Assembly (NCBI GenBank): GCA_913060565.1
Contig: CAJXRU010000003.1
Location: forward strand, 19,788-83,787
Direction of reading: 5' to 3'
DNA: 64,000 nt
Origin: an uncultured Gammaproteobacteria bacterium
GTDB taxonomy: Bacteria > Pseudomonadota > Gammaproteobacteria > Enterobacterales > Psychrobiaceae
Part shown: one piece after another, positions 1 to 9,438 of the stretch
How the letters are laid out: every line of letters begins with the position of its first letter
Position numbering within the stretch: the stretch's first letter is position 1
Position numbers and translations under genes: made by a program
Notes under the pieces: generated by a model
Database searches by the model: none
Seen by the model: only the letters and a program-made list of their open reading frames with translations
Told to the model about the DNA's origin: nothing

Positions 1-465
1 GCTTATATTAACTATATGCTTGGTTTGATGTTTTCAAACTCACAAGAGCCTCTTAAAGGAATGCCTTACTTAAAAAAAGCGCTATTATCGAATGAGTTGA
101 ATAAACCGAATAATCAACGTGCACATCAAGCACTATCAACTTTAGTCACCAATGCTTATTACGAAAGTAAAGCATCAAACAATTTAAAGTCATTGGTCAG
201 CAGGAAACCAATTGTGCGCATTGACCCTCACTATCCTATCGATGCTGCAAGAAATGGTATTGAAGGACATGTAATGATGAGTTTTGATATATTGCCAAAT
301 GGTAGTATCGATAATATTTTTATCGTTCAATCGTCCCCTCAAGGAGTCTTTGATAATGAGGCACGCAAAGCACTAAAACGTTGGAAATATCTACCTAAAA
401 AAATTGATGATCAGGTTACTGGCTACAAAGATCAAACGGTTAGGTTAGACTTCACGTTAGACTAA
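1..465 (+). CDS. TonB C-terminal domain protein (5' truncated)
   Basis: The reading frame is open from base 1, so the true start lies upstream; the first ATG inside is at 16. About 64-130 residues into the visible part comes a TonB C-terminal fold: a proline-containing lead-in (IDPHYPIDAARNGIEGHV), then a strand reading SFDILPNGSIDNIFIVQSSP and an EARKALKRWKYLPK helix. These match the TonB family pattern of YP..A...G.EG.V...F.v..dG.v....v..s.p...F...A..a...W.y.P. Proteins of this kind link a periplasmic protein to outer-membrane receptors or act as energy transducers. The upstream residues look helical, possibly TPR-like, but too little is visible to say. A terminator follows at once. Confidence 0.75.
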   Translation, partial: AYINYMLGLMFSNSQEPLKGMPYLKKALLSNELNKPNNQRAHQALSTLVTNAYYESKASNNLKSLVSRKPIVRIDPHYPIDAARNGIEGHVMMSFDILPNGSIDNIFIVQSSPQGVFDNEARKALKRWKYLPKKIDDQVTGYKDQTVRLDFTLD

Positions 466-474
466 CTCAGACAA

Positions 475-507
475 GCAGCACCAGTTAAACTGGGGCTGCT
501 TTTTTTC
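475..507 (+). terminator. Rho-independent terminator
   Basis: Stem GCAGC/GCTGC plus CCAGT/ACTGG with a short AA-containing loop, followed by seven T. It ends the TonB-domain gene and lies just before the converging ycaO stop. Confidence 0.85.
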
Positions 508-510
508 CTG

Positions 511-2694
511 CTATTTACCAGCACGCTCTGCACGTGCTTTGTGCAGCTTGTTATAGCTATTAAGCAAACGTTGATGTCGGTCTAAACCGTCTAAATCCAT
601 ATTTGTTGGCTCTAATCCGTAAAAACGTACATCACCATTAATGCTACCAATAATTGCTTCCATCACATCAATACCGAACATACGATTAAGATTGTGAATA
701 AAGTCTTTTATTTCTAAATCATCATTTAACGCAATCTCAAGAACGGTATTCATTGCTTGATAGAACAAGCCACGTTCAACACTATTATCGTTATATTGTA
801 AGAATGATCCAACCTGCTCAATGGCTTCTTCAAAGTCACCAAGCGCTAAGTTGATTAAGATTTTTAGCTCTAAAATAGTTAACTGTCCCCAGTTAGTATT
901 CTCATCGAACTCAATACCAATCAGAGTCTTAATATCGGTGTAGTTGTCTAACTCGCTCGCTTCTAAACGTTCAAGTAAATTGGCAATACCATCATCATCT
1001 AATGCATGAATATTTAAGATATCTTCACGATAGTTAATCGCCTTATTGGTGTTATCCCAAATAAGATCGTCCACCATGTACACTTCTGAGTAGTCTGGCA
1101 CTAAGATGCGACAGGCAACGCCAATATCAGTATATTCAGCAACATAAGCTTCTTTACCAATATCAGCCAAGATAGCGAACATATTGTCACACTCTTGCTC
1201 AGTAGTACCCGAGAAATCCCAGTGGCAGAAATCATATTCGGCTTTATCGCTAAAGAAACGCCATGAAATAACCCCAGTTGAATCGATGAAGTGATCAACA
1301 AAGTTCTCTGGCTCACTGACTGCAGCGCTTTCAAAGGTTGGTTTAGGCACGTCATTTAATCCTTCGAAACTACGTCCTTGTAGTAACTCGGTTAAACTGC
1401 GCTCTAGTGCCACTTCAAAACTTGGATGACCGCCGAATGACGCAAAAACACCACCGGTTTTAGGATTCATTAATGTCACACACATCACAGGGAACACACC
1501 GCCTAGTGACGCGTCTTTTACGACAATTGGAAAGCCTTGTGCTTCAAGCGCATCAATACCCGCTTTGATGCTAGGGTATTGCGTGATAATGTCTTTTGGT
1601 ACTTCTGGCAGTACAATCTCTTCACTAATGATTTGTTTTTTAACTGCACGCTCAAATATTTCAGACAAACACTGCACTTTCGCTTCAGCCAAATTATTGC
1701 CTGCGCTCATGCCGTTGCTTAAAAATAAGTTTTCAACCAAATTTGACGGGAAATAAACTGTTTCGCCATCGCTATGACGTTGATAAGGCAATGCACAAAT
1801 ACCACGTTCAACATTACCAGAGTTCGTATCTGTTAGGTGTGAAGCGCGAAGCTCTCCCTCAGGATCGTAAATATCACGGCTATAGTCATCTAATATACCG
1901 CTAGGTAATGAATCGTCATCTCCGCCTTTAAACCACTTTTCATTCGGGTAATGCACAAAATCACGACCAGCAATATCACGGCCAAAGAATTGATCGTTAT
2001 AAAAGAAGTTACAGTTGAGGCGTTCAATAAATTCACCCAGCGCAGAGCACAATGCGCTTTCTTTTGTCGCGCCTTTACCATTGGTAAAACACATGTGAGA
2101 TGCCGCATCACGTATATGAAGTGACCATACATTAGGGACAATATTACGCCACGAAGCGATTTCTATTTTCATGCCTAAATCAGACAAAATCTTAGTCATC
2201 TGCTTGATGGTTTCTTCAAGCGGTAAATCTTTACCCTCGATAAACGTCTGGCTGCCATCGTCTGGCAACTCCATCAACATGGCATCAGATTCATTTTTAA
2301 GATTAGTCACCGCTTCAACGATAAATTCAGGCTGGTTTTGCACCACGCGCTTCACCGTACAACGGTCAATAGCACGCAAAATACCAGTGCGATCACGTTC
2401 GCTTATGCTATCTGGCAATTGCACCTGAATTTTAAAAGTTTGCTGATATCTATTTTCAGGATCAACAATGTTATTTTGCGACACTGAAATACCATCAGTT
2501 GGAATATCTCTCGAATTACAATAAACCTTGACGAAATAAGCGGCACACATGGCTGAAGATGCTAAGAAGTAATCAAATGGTCCCGGCGCGCTGCCGTCTC
2601 CTTTATAACGGATCGGCTGATCAGCAATAACAGTGAAGTCATCAAATTTAGCTTCAAGTCGAAGATTATCGAGAAAATTTACGTTGATTTCCAT
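511..2694 (-). CDS. ycaO: OsmC domain / YcaO domain fusion protein
   Basis: 727 residues. Residues 1-140 are an OsmC-like domain (FDYFLASSAMCAAYFVKVYC). From about residue 147 to the end the protein aligns by eye with E. coli YcaO: PNVWSLHIRDAASHMCFTNGKGATKESALCSALGEFIERL, RGICALPYQR, LSNGMSAGN, SEIFERAVK, ELLQGRSFEGL and a C-terminal FYGLEP stretch. YcaO proteins are ATP-dependent amide-backbone activators. The E. coli member assists RimO in beta-methylthiolation of ribosomal protein S12; the OsmC domain's role is not known. E. coli YcaO (586 residues) lacks the OsmC part, while related marine gammaproteobacteria carry the fusion. Monocistronic on the minus strand, with about 220 bp of AT-rich leader upstream. 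Confidence 0.9.
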   Translation of the reverse strand: MEINVNFLDNLRLEAKFDDFTVIADQPIRYKGDGSAPGPFDYFLASSAMCAAYFVKVYCNSRDIPTDGISVSQNNIVDPENRYQQTFKIQVQLPDSISERDRTGILRAIDRCTVKRVVQNQPEFIVEAVTNLKNESDAMLMELPDDGSQTFIEGKDLPLEETIKQMTKILSDLGMKIEIASWRNIVPNVWSLHIRDAASHMCFTNGKGATKESALCSALGEFIERLNCNFFYNDQFFGRDIAGRDFVHYPNEKWFKGGDDDSLPSGILDDYSRDIYDPEGELRASHLTDTNSGNVERGICALPYQRHSDGETVYFPSNLVENLFLSNGMSAGNNLAEAKVQCLSEIFERAVKKQIISEEIVLPEVPKDIITQYPSIKAGIDALEAQGFPIVVKDASLGGVFPVMCVTLMNPKTGGVFASFGGHPSFEVALERSLTELLQGRSFEGLNDVPKPTFESAAVSEPENFVDHFIDSTGVISWRFFSDKAEYDFCHWDFSGTTEQECDNMFAILADIGKEAYVAEYTDIGVACRILVPDYSEVYMVDDLIWDNTNKAINYREDILNIHALDDDGIANLLERLEASELDNYTDIKTLIGIEFDENTNWGQLTILELKILINLALGDFEEAIEQVGSFLQYNDNSVERGLFYQAMNTVLEIALNDDLEIKDFIHNLNRMFGIDVMEAIIGSINGDVRFYGLEPTNMDLDGLDRHQRLLNSYNKLHKARAERAGK

Positions 2695-2914
2695 GAAATT
2701 ATCCAGTGTGGTTAGTGCTATTTAGCAAAGGTATTTTATATGGTGGGGATTATCTTATTTTTTCACGCATTAGTCTTGGGTTTATTTATGAATAAGCTCG
2801 CTAAATAGAAATTTTAAATACAGTACTTCAAAGGAAATATTAAATCGCGTTTGATTTACAAATTAAGTAATTTTAAATACGCACATATTAGTCGAACATA
2901 CATGCGTAAAAAAG

Positions 2915-3538
2915 TTAAGGTTTAAGTTTGATAATTGGCATTAAAACAGTTGTCCAATAAGGATCACAACTTCCATTACACGTTTGAATTTTTGCAGCTT
3001 TAATAATTTGTCGAAAATCGGCGCTCATTACAACGGTTATTTTTTCAACTGAACTTTTTGTCCCTTTTGAAAAGTTGCTAGTCTCTTTCGAATAATTATT
3101 TACAGATAATGGTGGGTGTTTTTTTTCTAAGTTAGTATCTAACTCTTTTAATTTTATTTTCGAATCCAATGTATTCTTTTTACTTGCTAGGTAATACCAC
3201 TTTCTAGCAGTTTTCAGATTCTTATCTTTGTATAACCCATTCTCAAAAAAGTAGCCTAGTTGATACTGAGCACCAGGCTCTCCAGATCTAGCGGCTTTAG
3301 CAAGATAACGATTTGCCTTTTCTATATTTTTTCCAATTCCGGCTCCCTCATAAAGCATTATAGCTATAGCAAATTCAGCTAATGAAGATCCTTGTTCGGC
3401 ATATTTCCTTAATAGAATATACTCAGATTTACAATCCAACTTACACATTTTCAAGAGTCTAGACTCCTCCTGCTTAACTTCATTAGAAAATGTAAGATTA
3501 GTTATACATAGTAAAATAAAACTCAATAAAACTTTCAT
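2915..3538 (-). CDS. Sel1-like repeat protein, exported
   Basis: 207 residues. An N-terminal signal peptide (residues 1-18, MKVLLSFILLCITNLTFS) is followed by about three degenerate Sel1/TPR-type helical repeats: LRKYAEQGSSLAEFAIAIMLYEGAGIGKNIEKA, then YLAKAARSGEPGAQYQLGYFFENGLYKDKNLKTA, then WYYLASKKN. Sel1 repeats are protein-interaction scaffolds. The C-terminal 80 residues are low-complexity, then a short segment with two cysteines (CNGSCDP). It follows the lipoprotein gene at 3550 by 11 bases in the same direction, so the two are probably cotranscribed. No specific function can be assigned. Confidence 0.7.
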   Translation of the reverse strand: MKVLLSFILLCITNLTFSNEVKQEESRLLKMCKLDCKSEYILLRKYAEQGSSLAEFAIAIMLYEGAGIGKNIEKANRYLAKAARSGEPGAQYQLGYFFENGLYKDKNLKTARKWYYLASKKNTLDSKIKLKELDTNLEKKHPPLSVNNYSKETSNFSKGTKSSVEKITVVMSADFRQIIKAAKIQTCNGSCDPYWTTVLMPIIKLKP

Positions 3539-3549
3539 AAATTCTTCCT

Positions 3550-4116
3550 TTAGTCACATTTTGAATGGTTCAATCGCTCGGGCAATTTCTTATCTGTAAT
3601 CGAACCTTCAAATCCTTTATTCATACCACTAACGGTATTTCGAAAGCTACAAGAGCTAATCCCAATTTTATCTAATCTCGTTAAACGTTGGCCTGAGATA
3701 GCGATAGTTTCTATTGGCGTTTCTAAATCTACAGCAGGAATATCAAAATCCGACAATGCTGAAACAGTAGATATAATCTGTTTTGTATTAACATCTTCAA
3801 CCCAAACATAGATATAGCCATTTTCCTCCTTACTATTTAATTTATAGCTTGAATTTTCATTCACTTTAATTCTCATAGTATGAAAACTCTGAATGGCGGT
3901 CTCATCAGTGATAGATTTTAATCGCTCGACCTCAATTAAGTACGAACCAGCCTTCTTAATAGGTTTTTTAATGACCTTTCCATTAACGGTAATCAAGGTT
4001 AATAACACCTTTGTAGGTTCAGTGAAAAAAGCATTTTCTATTTTAATTTGAGTTTGACTTGTTGACGCGCAACCAGACAAAATTACAACAATAATTACTG
4101 TAATAATTCTTAACAT
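3550..4116 (-). CDS. Putative lipoprotein of unknown function
   Basis: 188 residues. The lipobox is clear: MLRIITVIIVVILSGCAS, with Cys16 as the lipidated residue. The mature part is predicted beta-rich and contains two further cysteines (SSCSFRN near residue 157 and the terminal SKCD) that could form a disulfide. I do not recognise the family. It is the first gene of a two-gene unit with the Sel1 protein and diverges from the arsenate operon across 204 bp. Confidence 0.65.
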   Translation of the reverse strand: MLRIITVIIVVILSGCASTSQTQIKIENAFFTEPTKVLLTLITVNGKVIKKPIKKAGSYLIEVERLKSITDETAIQSFHTMRIKVNENSSYKLNSKEENGYIYVWVEDVNTKQIISTVSALSDFDIPAVDLETPIETIAISGQRLTRLDKIGISSCSFRNTVSGMNKGFEGSITDKKLPERLNHSKCD

Positions 4117-4254
4117 TTTAAGTCCTTTATTATGTGAAAGTTTTTCTACACTAGGTCAATAATCAAACAGACACAATAGAAATCATATATTTTACATTCA
4201 CTTAACAATTACTCAACGTTTATGCAGGATGTTAGCTTTAATTTTGTTTGTCAC

Positions 4255-4320
4255 ACACACCTTGAATATATCAAATATCAAATATACAATTAAGCATATA
4301 TTAAAGTTGAATCGACCGTT
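4255..4320 (+). promoter_or_regulatory. Putative ars operon promoter/operator region
   Basis: The bases before the ArsC-ArsR start are very AT-rich and contain a tandem ATATCAAAT repeat (about 4267-4284) followed by CATATATT. The self-regulating ArsR domain is encoded by the first gene, so its operator should lie here. The exact site cannot be fixed from sequence alone. No strong ribosome-binding site precedes the ATG at 4321. Confidence 0.3.
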
Positions 4321-5121
4321 ATGACGACAAATCATCGAAAAAGCGTTTTATTTTTATGTACTGGAAATTCTGCACGCTCACAACTAGCGCAAGCCCTGTT
4401 AACGCATCGTGCTGGAGAGTTCTTTGAAGTGAGTAGCGCAGGAACCAAACCAGAAACAGTAGATCCACGGGCATTGAAAGTGCTTGATGATTTAGCCATT
4501 GATACCAGTACTCTCTATGCCAAATCATTTAGTGAGTTAGACGGACAACATTTTGATACCGTTATTACGCTATGTGACGATGCCCAAGCACAATGTCGTG
4601 AATATAAGAAAACATTTCAACAACTTGCGTGGCATTTACCCGATCCTAAGAGTCGTCATCAAGAGCATGCATTTGCTAAAACCTTACAAGAAATTGATGA
4701 TTTGATTTCACTATTTTTAGCGGCGGAGTTACCACAACTCAACACTACTGATGATCACGAATCAGCAATAGATTTAGAACCAACGGTTTTCTATAAATGC
4801 CTCACGGACGATATCCGCTTAAAAGCCTTAATGCTAACTCATTATCACGGCGAGCTTTGCGTATGTGAATTAATGGCTGCGCTAGATGAAGACAGTCAAC
4901 CCAAGTTATCTCGTAATCTGGCAGTGCTAAAAAAAGCCGACATTATTACTGGACGCAAGCACGGTCAGTGGGTGTTTTATCGTATCAATCCACAATTACC
5001 GCAATGGGCAAAAACCGTTATTGCCCAAACAACCAGACACAACCTAGCGCTGATCAGCGATAGCATACATTCGCTAAAGTCGATGACTGATCGACCAAGT
5101 AAAAATAAATTCTGCGGTTAA
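4321..5121 (+). CDS. Arsenate reductase (LMW-PTP type) fused to ArsR repressor
   Basis: 266 residues in two parts. Residues 8-135 are a low-molecular-weight phosphatase-type arsenate reductase. The P-loop is C13-TGNSARS, a second and third redox cysteine sit at C85 and C92 with the spacing of thioredoxin-coupled ArsC, and the general acid is D108 in LPDP. Residues 152-245 are an ArsR/SmtB winged helix with the arsenite-binding CVC motif (C180, C182) in the first recognition-domain helix and a wing reading GRKHGQWVFYRI. It heads an operon with GAPDH (24-base gap) and ArsJ. The fusion probably senses As(III) and may also reduce As(V). Both halves look intact. Confidence 0.9.
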   Translation: MTTNHRKSVLFLCTGNSARSQLAQALLTHRAGEFFEVSSAGTKPETVDPRALKVLDDLAIDTSTLYAKSFSELDGQHFDTVITLCDDAQAQCREYKKTFQQLAWHLPDPKSRHQEHAFAKTLQEIDDLISLFLAAELPQLNTTDDHESAIDLEPTVFYKCLTDDIRLKALMLTHYHGELCVCELMAALDEDSQPKLSRNLAVLKKADIITGRKHGQWVFYRINPQLPQWAKTVIAQTTRHNLALISDSIHSLKSMTDRPSKNKFCG

Positions 5122-5145
5122 GCACCGTATTTAATCGAGGTTTCT

Positions 5146-6153
5146 ATGACTATAAAAGTTGGAATTAACGGCTTTGGCCGTATGGGACGTTTAACAATGC
5201 GCGCCGCATTTGACTGGCCTGAGTTTGAAGTTGTACAAATTAATGATCCTGCTGGCGACGCCAAAACATTGGCCCATTTACTGACATTTGATTCAGTACA
5301 CGGCACTTGGCATCACGAGGCGACAGCTAACGGCGATAATATGATTGTCGATGGCAAAACCATTGCCTGTACCCGAAATGTTGCCGTCAATGACACCGAC
5401 TGGTCTGGCTGTGATGTGGTGATTGAAGCGAGCGGTAAAATCAAGAAAAAAACCATGTTGCAAGCTTACTTAGATCAAGGTGTTAAGCGCGTGGTAGTAA
5501 CAGCGCCAGTTAAAGAAGACGGCGTCTTAAATGTTGTGATGGGCGTTAACGATCATCTGTACAACAAAGATGAGTATCCAATTGTTACAGCCGCTTCTTG
5601 TACCACCAACTGTTTAGCGCCAGTAGTCAAAGTACTACACGAGAAAATCGGTATTAAGCACGGCAGCATGACCACCATTCACGATATCACCAACACCCAA
5701 TCTATTTTAGATGCGCCACATAAAGATCTGCGCCGCGCCCGCGCCTGCGGCATGAGTTTGATCCCGACAACCACTGGCTCGGCAACCGCTATCACGCATA
5801 TTTTCCCTGAGTTAAAAGGCAAACTAAACGGTCACGCCATTCGCATTCCACTAGCTAATGCATCGATTACCGACTGTGTGTTTGAGATGGATCGCGCAAC
5901 GACCGCCGAAGAAGTGAATCAGTTAATGGCAGACGCAGCACAAGGTGAGCTTAAAGACATCTTAGGCTATGAAGAACGTCCACTAGTATCTATCGACTAT
6001 CGTACCGACCCGCGCTCAAGTATTATTGACGCGCCGTCTACGATGATCGTTAACGACACCCAAGTTAAGCTATACGTGTGGTATGACAACGAGTGGGGCT
6101 ACGCTAACCGCACAGCAGAGTTAGTGAAACTAGTCGGACTAAACGATAAATAA
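5146..6153 (+). CDS. ArsJ-associated glyceraldehyde-3-phosphate dehydrogenase
   Basis: 335 residues, the usual GAPDH length. It has a Rossmann start ([13 protein letters not shown]), the catalytic cysteine C152 in ASCTTNC, the C-terminal [11 protein letters not shown] motif and a [19 protein letters not shown] stretch. In ars operons with ArsJ this enzyme is known to use arsenate in place of phosphate, making 1-arseno-3-phosphoglycerate. The two-base gap to arsJ and the upstream ArsC-ArsR fusion support that role rather than housekeeping glycolysis. A gene symbol is left open because gap naming varies in this context. Confidence 0.9.
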   Translation: MTIKVGINGFGRMGRLTMRAAFDWPEFEVVQINDPAGDAKTLAHLLTFDSVHGTWHHEATANGDNMIVDGKTIACTRNVAVNDTDWSGCDVVIEASGKIKKKTMLQAYLDQGVKRVVVTAPVKEDGVLNVVMGVNDHLYNKDEYPIVTAASCTTNCLAPVVKVLHEKIGIKHGSMTTIHDITNTQSILDAPHKDLRRARACGMSLIPTTTGSATAITHIFPELKGKLNGHAIRIPLANASITDCVFEMDRATTAEEVNQLMADAAQGELKDILGYEERPLVSIDYRTDPRSSIIDAPSTMIVNDTQVKLYVWYDNEWGYANRTAELVKLVGLNDK

Positions 6154-6155
6154 TC

Positions 6156-7403
6156 ATGTTGAGTAAACTCGCTAGTCTGCCGCAAAGCCTAAAGCAATAT
6201 CTGATTATTACCGGAAATTACTGGGGCTTTACGCTAACCGATGGTGCGCTGCGAATGTTGGTGGTATTACACTTCCACCAACTTGGTTATGAAGCGCTTG
6301 CCATTGCGATGCTATTTTTGTTCTATGAAATCTTTGGCGTAATTACTAATCTAGTCGGTGGTTATTTGGGGGCAAAATGGGGCTTAAATCGCACCATGAA
6401 TATTGGCCTTGCCCTGCAAGTAATTGCCCTACTCATGCTCGCCGTACCTAATGAATACCTCACGATTGTTTATGTCATGGCGGCGCAAGCATTGTCTGGT
6501 ATTGCTAAAGATCTCAACAAAATGAGTGCCAAAAGCTCCATTAAGTTCTTGGTTTCAGGTAACGAGAACAACAAGCTCTATCAGTGGATTGCATTACTAA
6601 CAGGCTCTAAAAACGCATTAAAAGGTGTCGGTTTTTTCTTAGGCGGTGTGTTACTAACAGTCCTTGGTTTTAGCAACGCCATGATTGCCATGGCAACATT
6701 TTTATTTGTGTTGTGGTGCTTTAGTTTATATGCCCTGCAAGGTGACATTGGCAAAGCAAAGAACAAACCAAAATTCAAAGAGATGCTATCAAAGAGTCGC
6801 TCTATCAATGTGTTGTCGGCGGCAAGGCTGTTTTTGTTTGGCGCCCGTGACGTGTGGTTTGTTGTCGCGCTCCCCGTGTTTTTAGCGCAAATTTTTGATT
6901 GGAATCACTGGTGGGTTGGCGGCTTTATGGCGATTTGGGTTATTGCTTATGGCATTGTTCAATCTATTGCGCCTAAAATCACTGGCAATGGTGAGCATGG
7001 AAAAAGTGCGCCATCAGGCAGCGCAGCTGTGAAATGGGCTGCTTTACTTACGCTCATTCCCGCTTTAATTGCTGTGGCGTTAACCATGGACTTTTACATC
7101 AAAGCGAGTTTGATCGGCGGCCTATTAATCTTTGGAGCTCTGTTTGCTGTGAATTCGTCATTGCACAGTTATTTGATTGTTCGTTTTGCTGGTAATGACG
7201 GCGTGTCTCTTGATGTTGGCTTCTATTACATGGCCAATGCAATGGGCCGCTTGGTAGGCACTGTGTTATCAGGATGGATATATCAAGCATATGGTTTAAC
7301 TACATGCTTGTGGGTTTCAACTGCCTTTATCGCATTGGCAGCCTTACTTTCATTAAAGCTACCATCACATGACAACGATATACCACAAGCCAAGACTCAT
7401 TAG
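6156..7403 (+). CDS. arsJ: Organoarsenical efflux MFS transporter ArsJ
   Basis: 415 residues with about 11-12 membrane segments and the start YLIITGNYWGFTLTDGALRMLVVLHFHQLGY, which is typical of ArsJ. ArsJ exports 1-arseno-3-phosphoglycerate, the unstable product of the preceding GAPDH, giving arsenate resistance without reduction. It begins two bases after the gapdh stop, so translation is probably coupled. Its last four bases overlap the end of the converging rof gene. Confidence 0.9.
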   Translation: MLSKLASLPQSLKQYLIITGNYWGFTLTDGALRMLVVLHFHQLGYEALAIAMLFLFYEIFGVITNLVGGYLGAKWGLNRTMNIGLALQVIALLMLAVPNEYLTIVYVMAAQALSGIAKDLNKMSAKSSIKFLVSGNENNKLYQWIALLTGSKNALKGVGFFLGGVLLTVLGFSNAMIAMATFLFVLWCFSLYALQGDIGKAKNKPKFKEMLSKSRSINVLSAARLFLFGARDVWFVVALPVFLAQIFDWNHWWVGGFMAIWVIAYGIVQSIAPKITGNGEHGKSAPSGSAAVKWAALLTLIPALIAVALTMDFYIKASLIGGLLIFGALFAVNSSLHSYLIVRFAGNDGVSLDVGFYYMANAMGRLVGTVLSGWIYQAYGLTTCLWVSTAFIALAALLSLKLPSHDNDIPQAKTH

Positions 7404-7654
7404 CGAAAGTTTACTAACGACAGATGCGGGTTTTCAATATTGACCTGCATTGAATCAAGTTGTGAGAGAACGACCAACGTACTCTCACAGTCCACATCTA
7501 CCGCAATACATTCTTCATTGTCAGCATTGCGTTTAGTATCGCGTGCAATTCCAGTAACTGACTGACCATCAACAAGTGTCAATGTCACTGGATAGTGAAA
7601 CATACATACAATTTCAATGGTGTCGTATAAATTACAAGAAATAGGCATAACCAA
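7400..7654 (-). CDS. rof: Rho-binding antiterminator (Rof family)
   Basis: 84 residues. It resembles E. coli Rof in length and layout: PISCNLYDTIEIVC near the start (E. coli has PINCDDYDNLELAC), then a small beta-barrel with LTLVDGQSVTGIARDTKRN and an LDSMQV strand. Rof binds the primary RNA site of Rho and inhibits termination. The start may instead be the internal Met3 (MPISC, at 7648). It converges on arsJ with a four-base overlap of the stop regions, and no terminator separates them. Confidence 0.75.
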   Translation of the reverse strand: MVMPISCNLYDTIEIVCMFHYPVTLTLVDGQSVTGIARDTKRNADNEECIAVDVDCESTLVVLSQLDSMQVNIENPHLSLVNFR

Positions 7655-7676
7655 ACTACATCAATTTAAAATCATA

Positions 7677-8546
7677 TTATTTAATAACCTGCTCAATTTG
7701 TACATCACTCTTAAAATTAATAATAACTGCCGCAATAATCAATAATGCAATAGACCAGAACAGGCTACTTGACCACACCACATAACCAAAGAACGAAAGA
7801 AATATGGCTGATAATAAAGGGGTTGAAAAGCTCAGCGACGAAATCAATGATTTATCGCCTTGCTTTAAACCAGCATCCCATAAATAAAACGCGCCGCCGA
7901 CGGGTCCTAATCCTAACAGTACAATGGCTAAAGTAACCGACCACGATAGCTCAAAGGCCCAAGATTCTGTGATAATACTGATAACTAATGCACCGATAGC
8001 AACGCCTAAACATTGCCAGTTCATATCATTTGAATTCGACTGATTGATCGATAAATACCATGAATAAAACGCCCATATAACAGCGCAACTTGATGCCAAT
8101 ACATAACCAATAAAGTGTTGTGAGCCGAATCTAAGGTTTTCCCAGCCTAATACAACAGAAACAGCTAACAACCCAACGCAACCACCAACAAATGATTGTA
8201 ATCTTTTTCCCTTTTTGGCTACCAAGAGCGCCAATAGCATAGGCCACAAATACCCGATTAAACTCACTTCTATAACAGGAGCGTGATTCAATGCAATGAA
8301 ATAACACGCGTGAAATCCGAGTAAGCAAACCACACCAATAAGCCCTGCCCGCCAGTTAAAATGAGATTTTTTGGGCCTTTTTTTACCCTGATAAAAATTT
8401 AACAACGGCATAATTAGTGCGGCGATAGAAAAGCACATTGATAACAGTAAAAACGGCGGTACTTCATTCGCTTCTTTTGCCAATAGCGCTAAAGCTCCCC
8501 ACATTAAAATCGCAATAATTGCGTAGAAATTACCTAACATTCTCAT
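7677..8546 (-). CDS. EamA/DMT-superfamily permease
   Basis: About 289 residues, ten predicted membrane segments in two five-helix EamA repeats (GNFYAIIAILMWGALALLAKEANEVPPFLLL..., then GYVLASSCAVIWAFYSWYLS...). The frame is open further upstream, but that part overlaps the AraC gene and is not membrane-like. A GAAGGGG ribosome-binding site sits before two in-frame ATGs at 8546 and 8540, and the second has better spacing. This family exports amino acids or metabolites; the substrate cannot be told. It follows the AraC-type gene in the same direction and is probably its target. Confidence 0.85.
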   Translation of the reverse strand: MRMLGNFYAIIAILMWGALALLAKEANEVPPFLLLSMCFSIAALIMPLLNFYQGKKRPKKSHFNWRAGLIGVVCLLGFHACYFIALNHAPVIEVSLIGYLWPMLLALLVAKKGKRLQSFVGGCVGLLAVSVVLGWENLRFGSQHFIGYVLASSCAVIWAFYSWYLSINQSNSNDMNWQCLGVAIGALVISIITESWAFELSWSVTLAIVLLGLGPVGGAFYLWDAGLKQGDKSLISSLSFSTPLLSAIFLSFFGYVVWSSSLFWSIALLIIAAVIINFKSDVQIEQVIK

Positions 8547-8637
8547 ATTCCCCTTCGTTAACAATAACCATATTATTAACGGTAATGGATAGGTAAAAAG
8601 TGCAGAAAAGACGGTTCTAAATGCAGTAAAGCTGAAA

Positions 8638-9351
8638 CTACTGTGTCGGTGAATGTCCGAAGAAACTTTTAAATTGACGGCTAAATGCAGAGCTGTCTTG
8701 GTAACCGACTTGCACAGCCACAATAGCGATAGGCATATCAGTGTGGGTAATTAGTGCTTTCGCTTTATGCATACGGCATTGACGAATATATTGCTGTACT
8801 GTCATTTCAAGGCTTTGTTTAAACACCACCTTAAATTGTGTTGCACTTAAACACGCTAACTTAGCTAACTCATCGATGATTAATGGGTCAGATAAATGGT
8901 CATGAATTTTTGCTAAGACAGGTTCTAGCCGCTTGTCGACGCGCTTAATATTTTTTTGCTGACTTAATAGCTGATAGAACAACTCAAATGCGCTTTGTTC
9001 AACCGCTTGATTAATCTGTGAATTTAATTGCTGCTCAAGAAATTGCGTAAAAGATAATAGTGCACTATCGATGGTAATTTTTTCATCACTCGCTTGCATA
9101 ATATTGCCAGGTAAACTCGGCATATCCACAACAATAAATCGCGCGGCTTCATGCGCACTAAACTCATGAAGTTCCCCTGCGCGTATGATGACACAATCAC
9201 CAACGCCAATTAACCCCGAGAACTTTCCCACCCGAATATCAATTACGCCGTGTAATGGCAGTACCAACTGATGATATTCGTGATAATGACTGCGAAATAT
9301 TTTGGTATAAGATCTAATTGAAAAGTACTGAGACATCTCTCGTTTCACCAT
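8638..9351 (-). CDS. AraC-family transcriptional regulator
   Basis: 237 residues (or 232 from Met6 at 9336). The N-terminal half is a cupin sensor (HYHEYHQLVLPLHGVIDIRVG, HEFSAHEA). The C-terminal 100 residues are a two-helix-turn-helix AraC domain: IDELAKLACLSATQFKVVFKQSLEMTVQQYIRQCRMHKAKALI, then IAIVAVQVGYQDSSAFSRQFKSFFGHSPTQ. It lies 92 bases upstream of the DMT permease and is divergent from tapT. It probably controls the permease in response to a small molecule. Confidence 0.9.
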   Translation of the reverse strand: MVKREMSQYFSIRSYTKIFRSHYHEYHQLVLPLHGVIDIRVGKFSGLIGVGDCVIIRAGELHEFSAHEAARFIVVDMPSLPGNIMQASDEKITIDSALLSFTQFLEQQLNSQINQAVEQSAFELFYQLLSQQKNIKRVDKRLEPVLAKIHDHLSDPLIIDELAKLACLSATQFKVVFKQSLEMTVQQYIRQCRMHKAKALITHTDMPIAIVAVQVGYQDSSAFSRQFKSFFGHSPTQ

Positions 9352-9438
9352 TTGAGTGCAATAGTTTGCCTATTCTATCTTCTGCTACTGACAGTTCAGA
9401 CGTATAATACATTCACTATTTAATACTATGATTAGATT

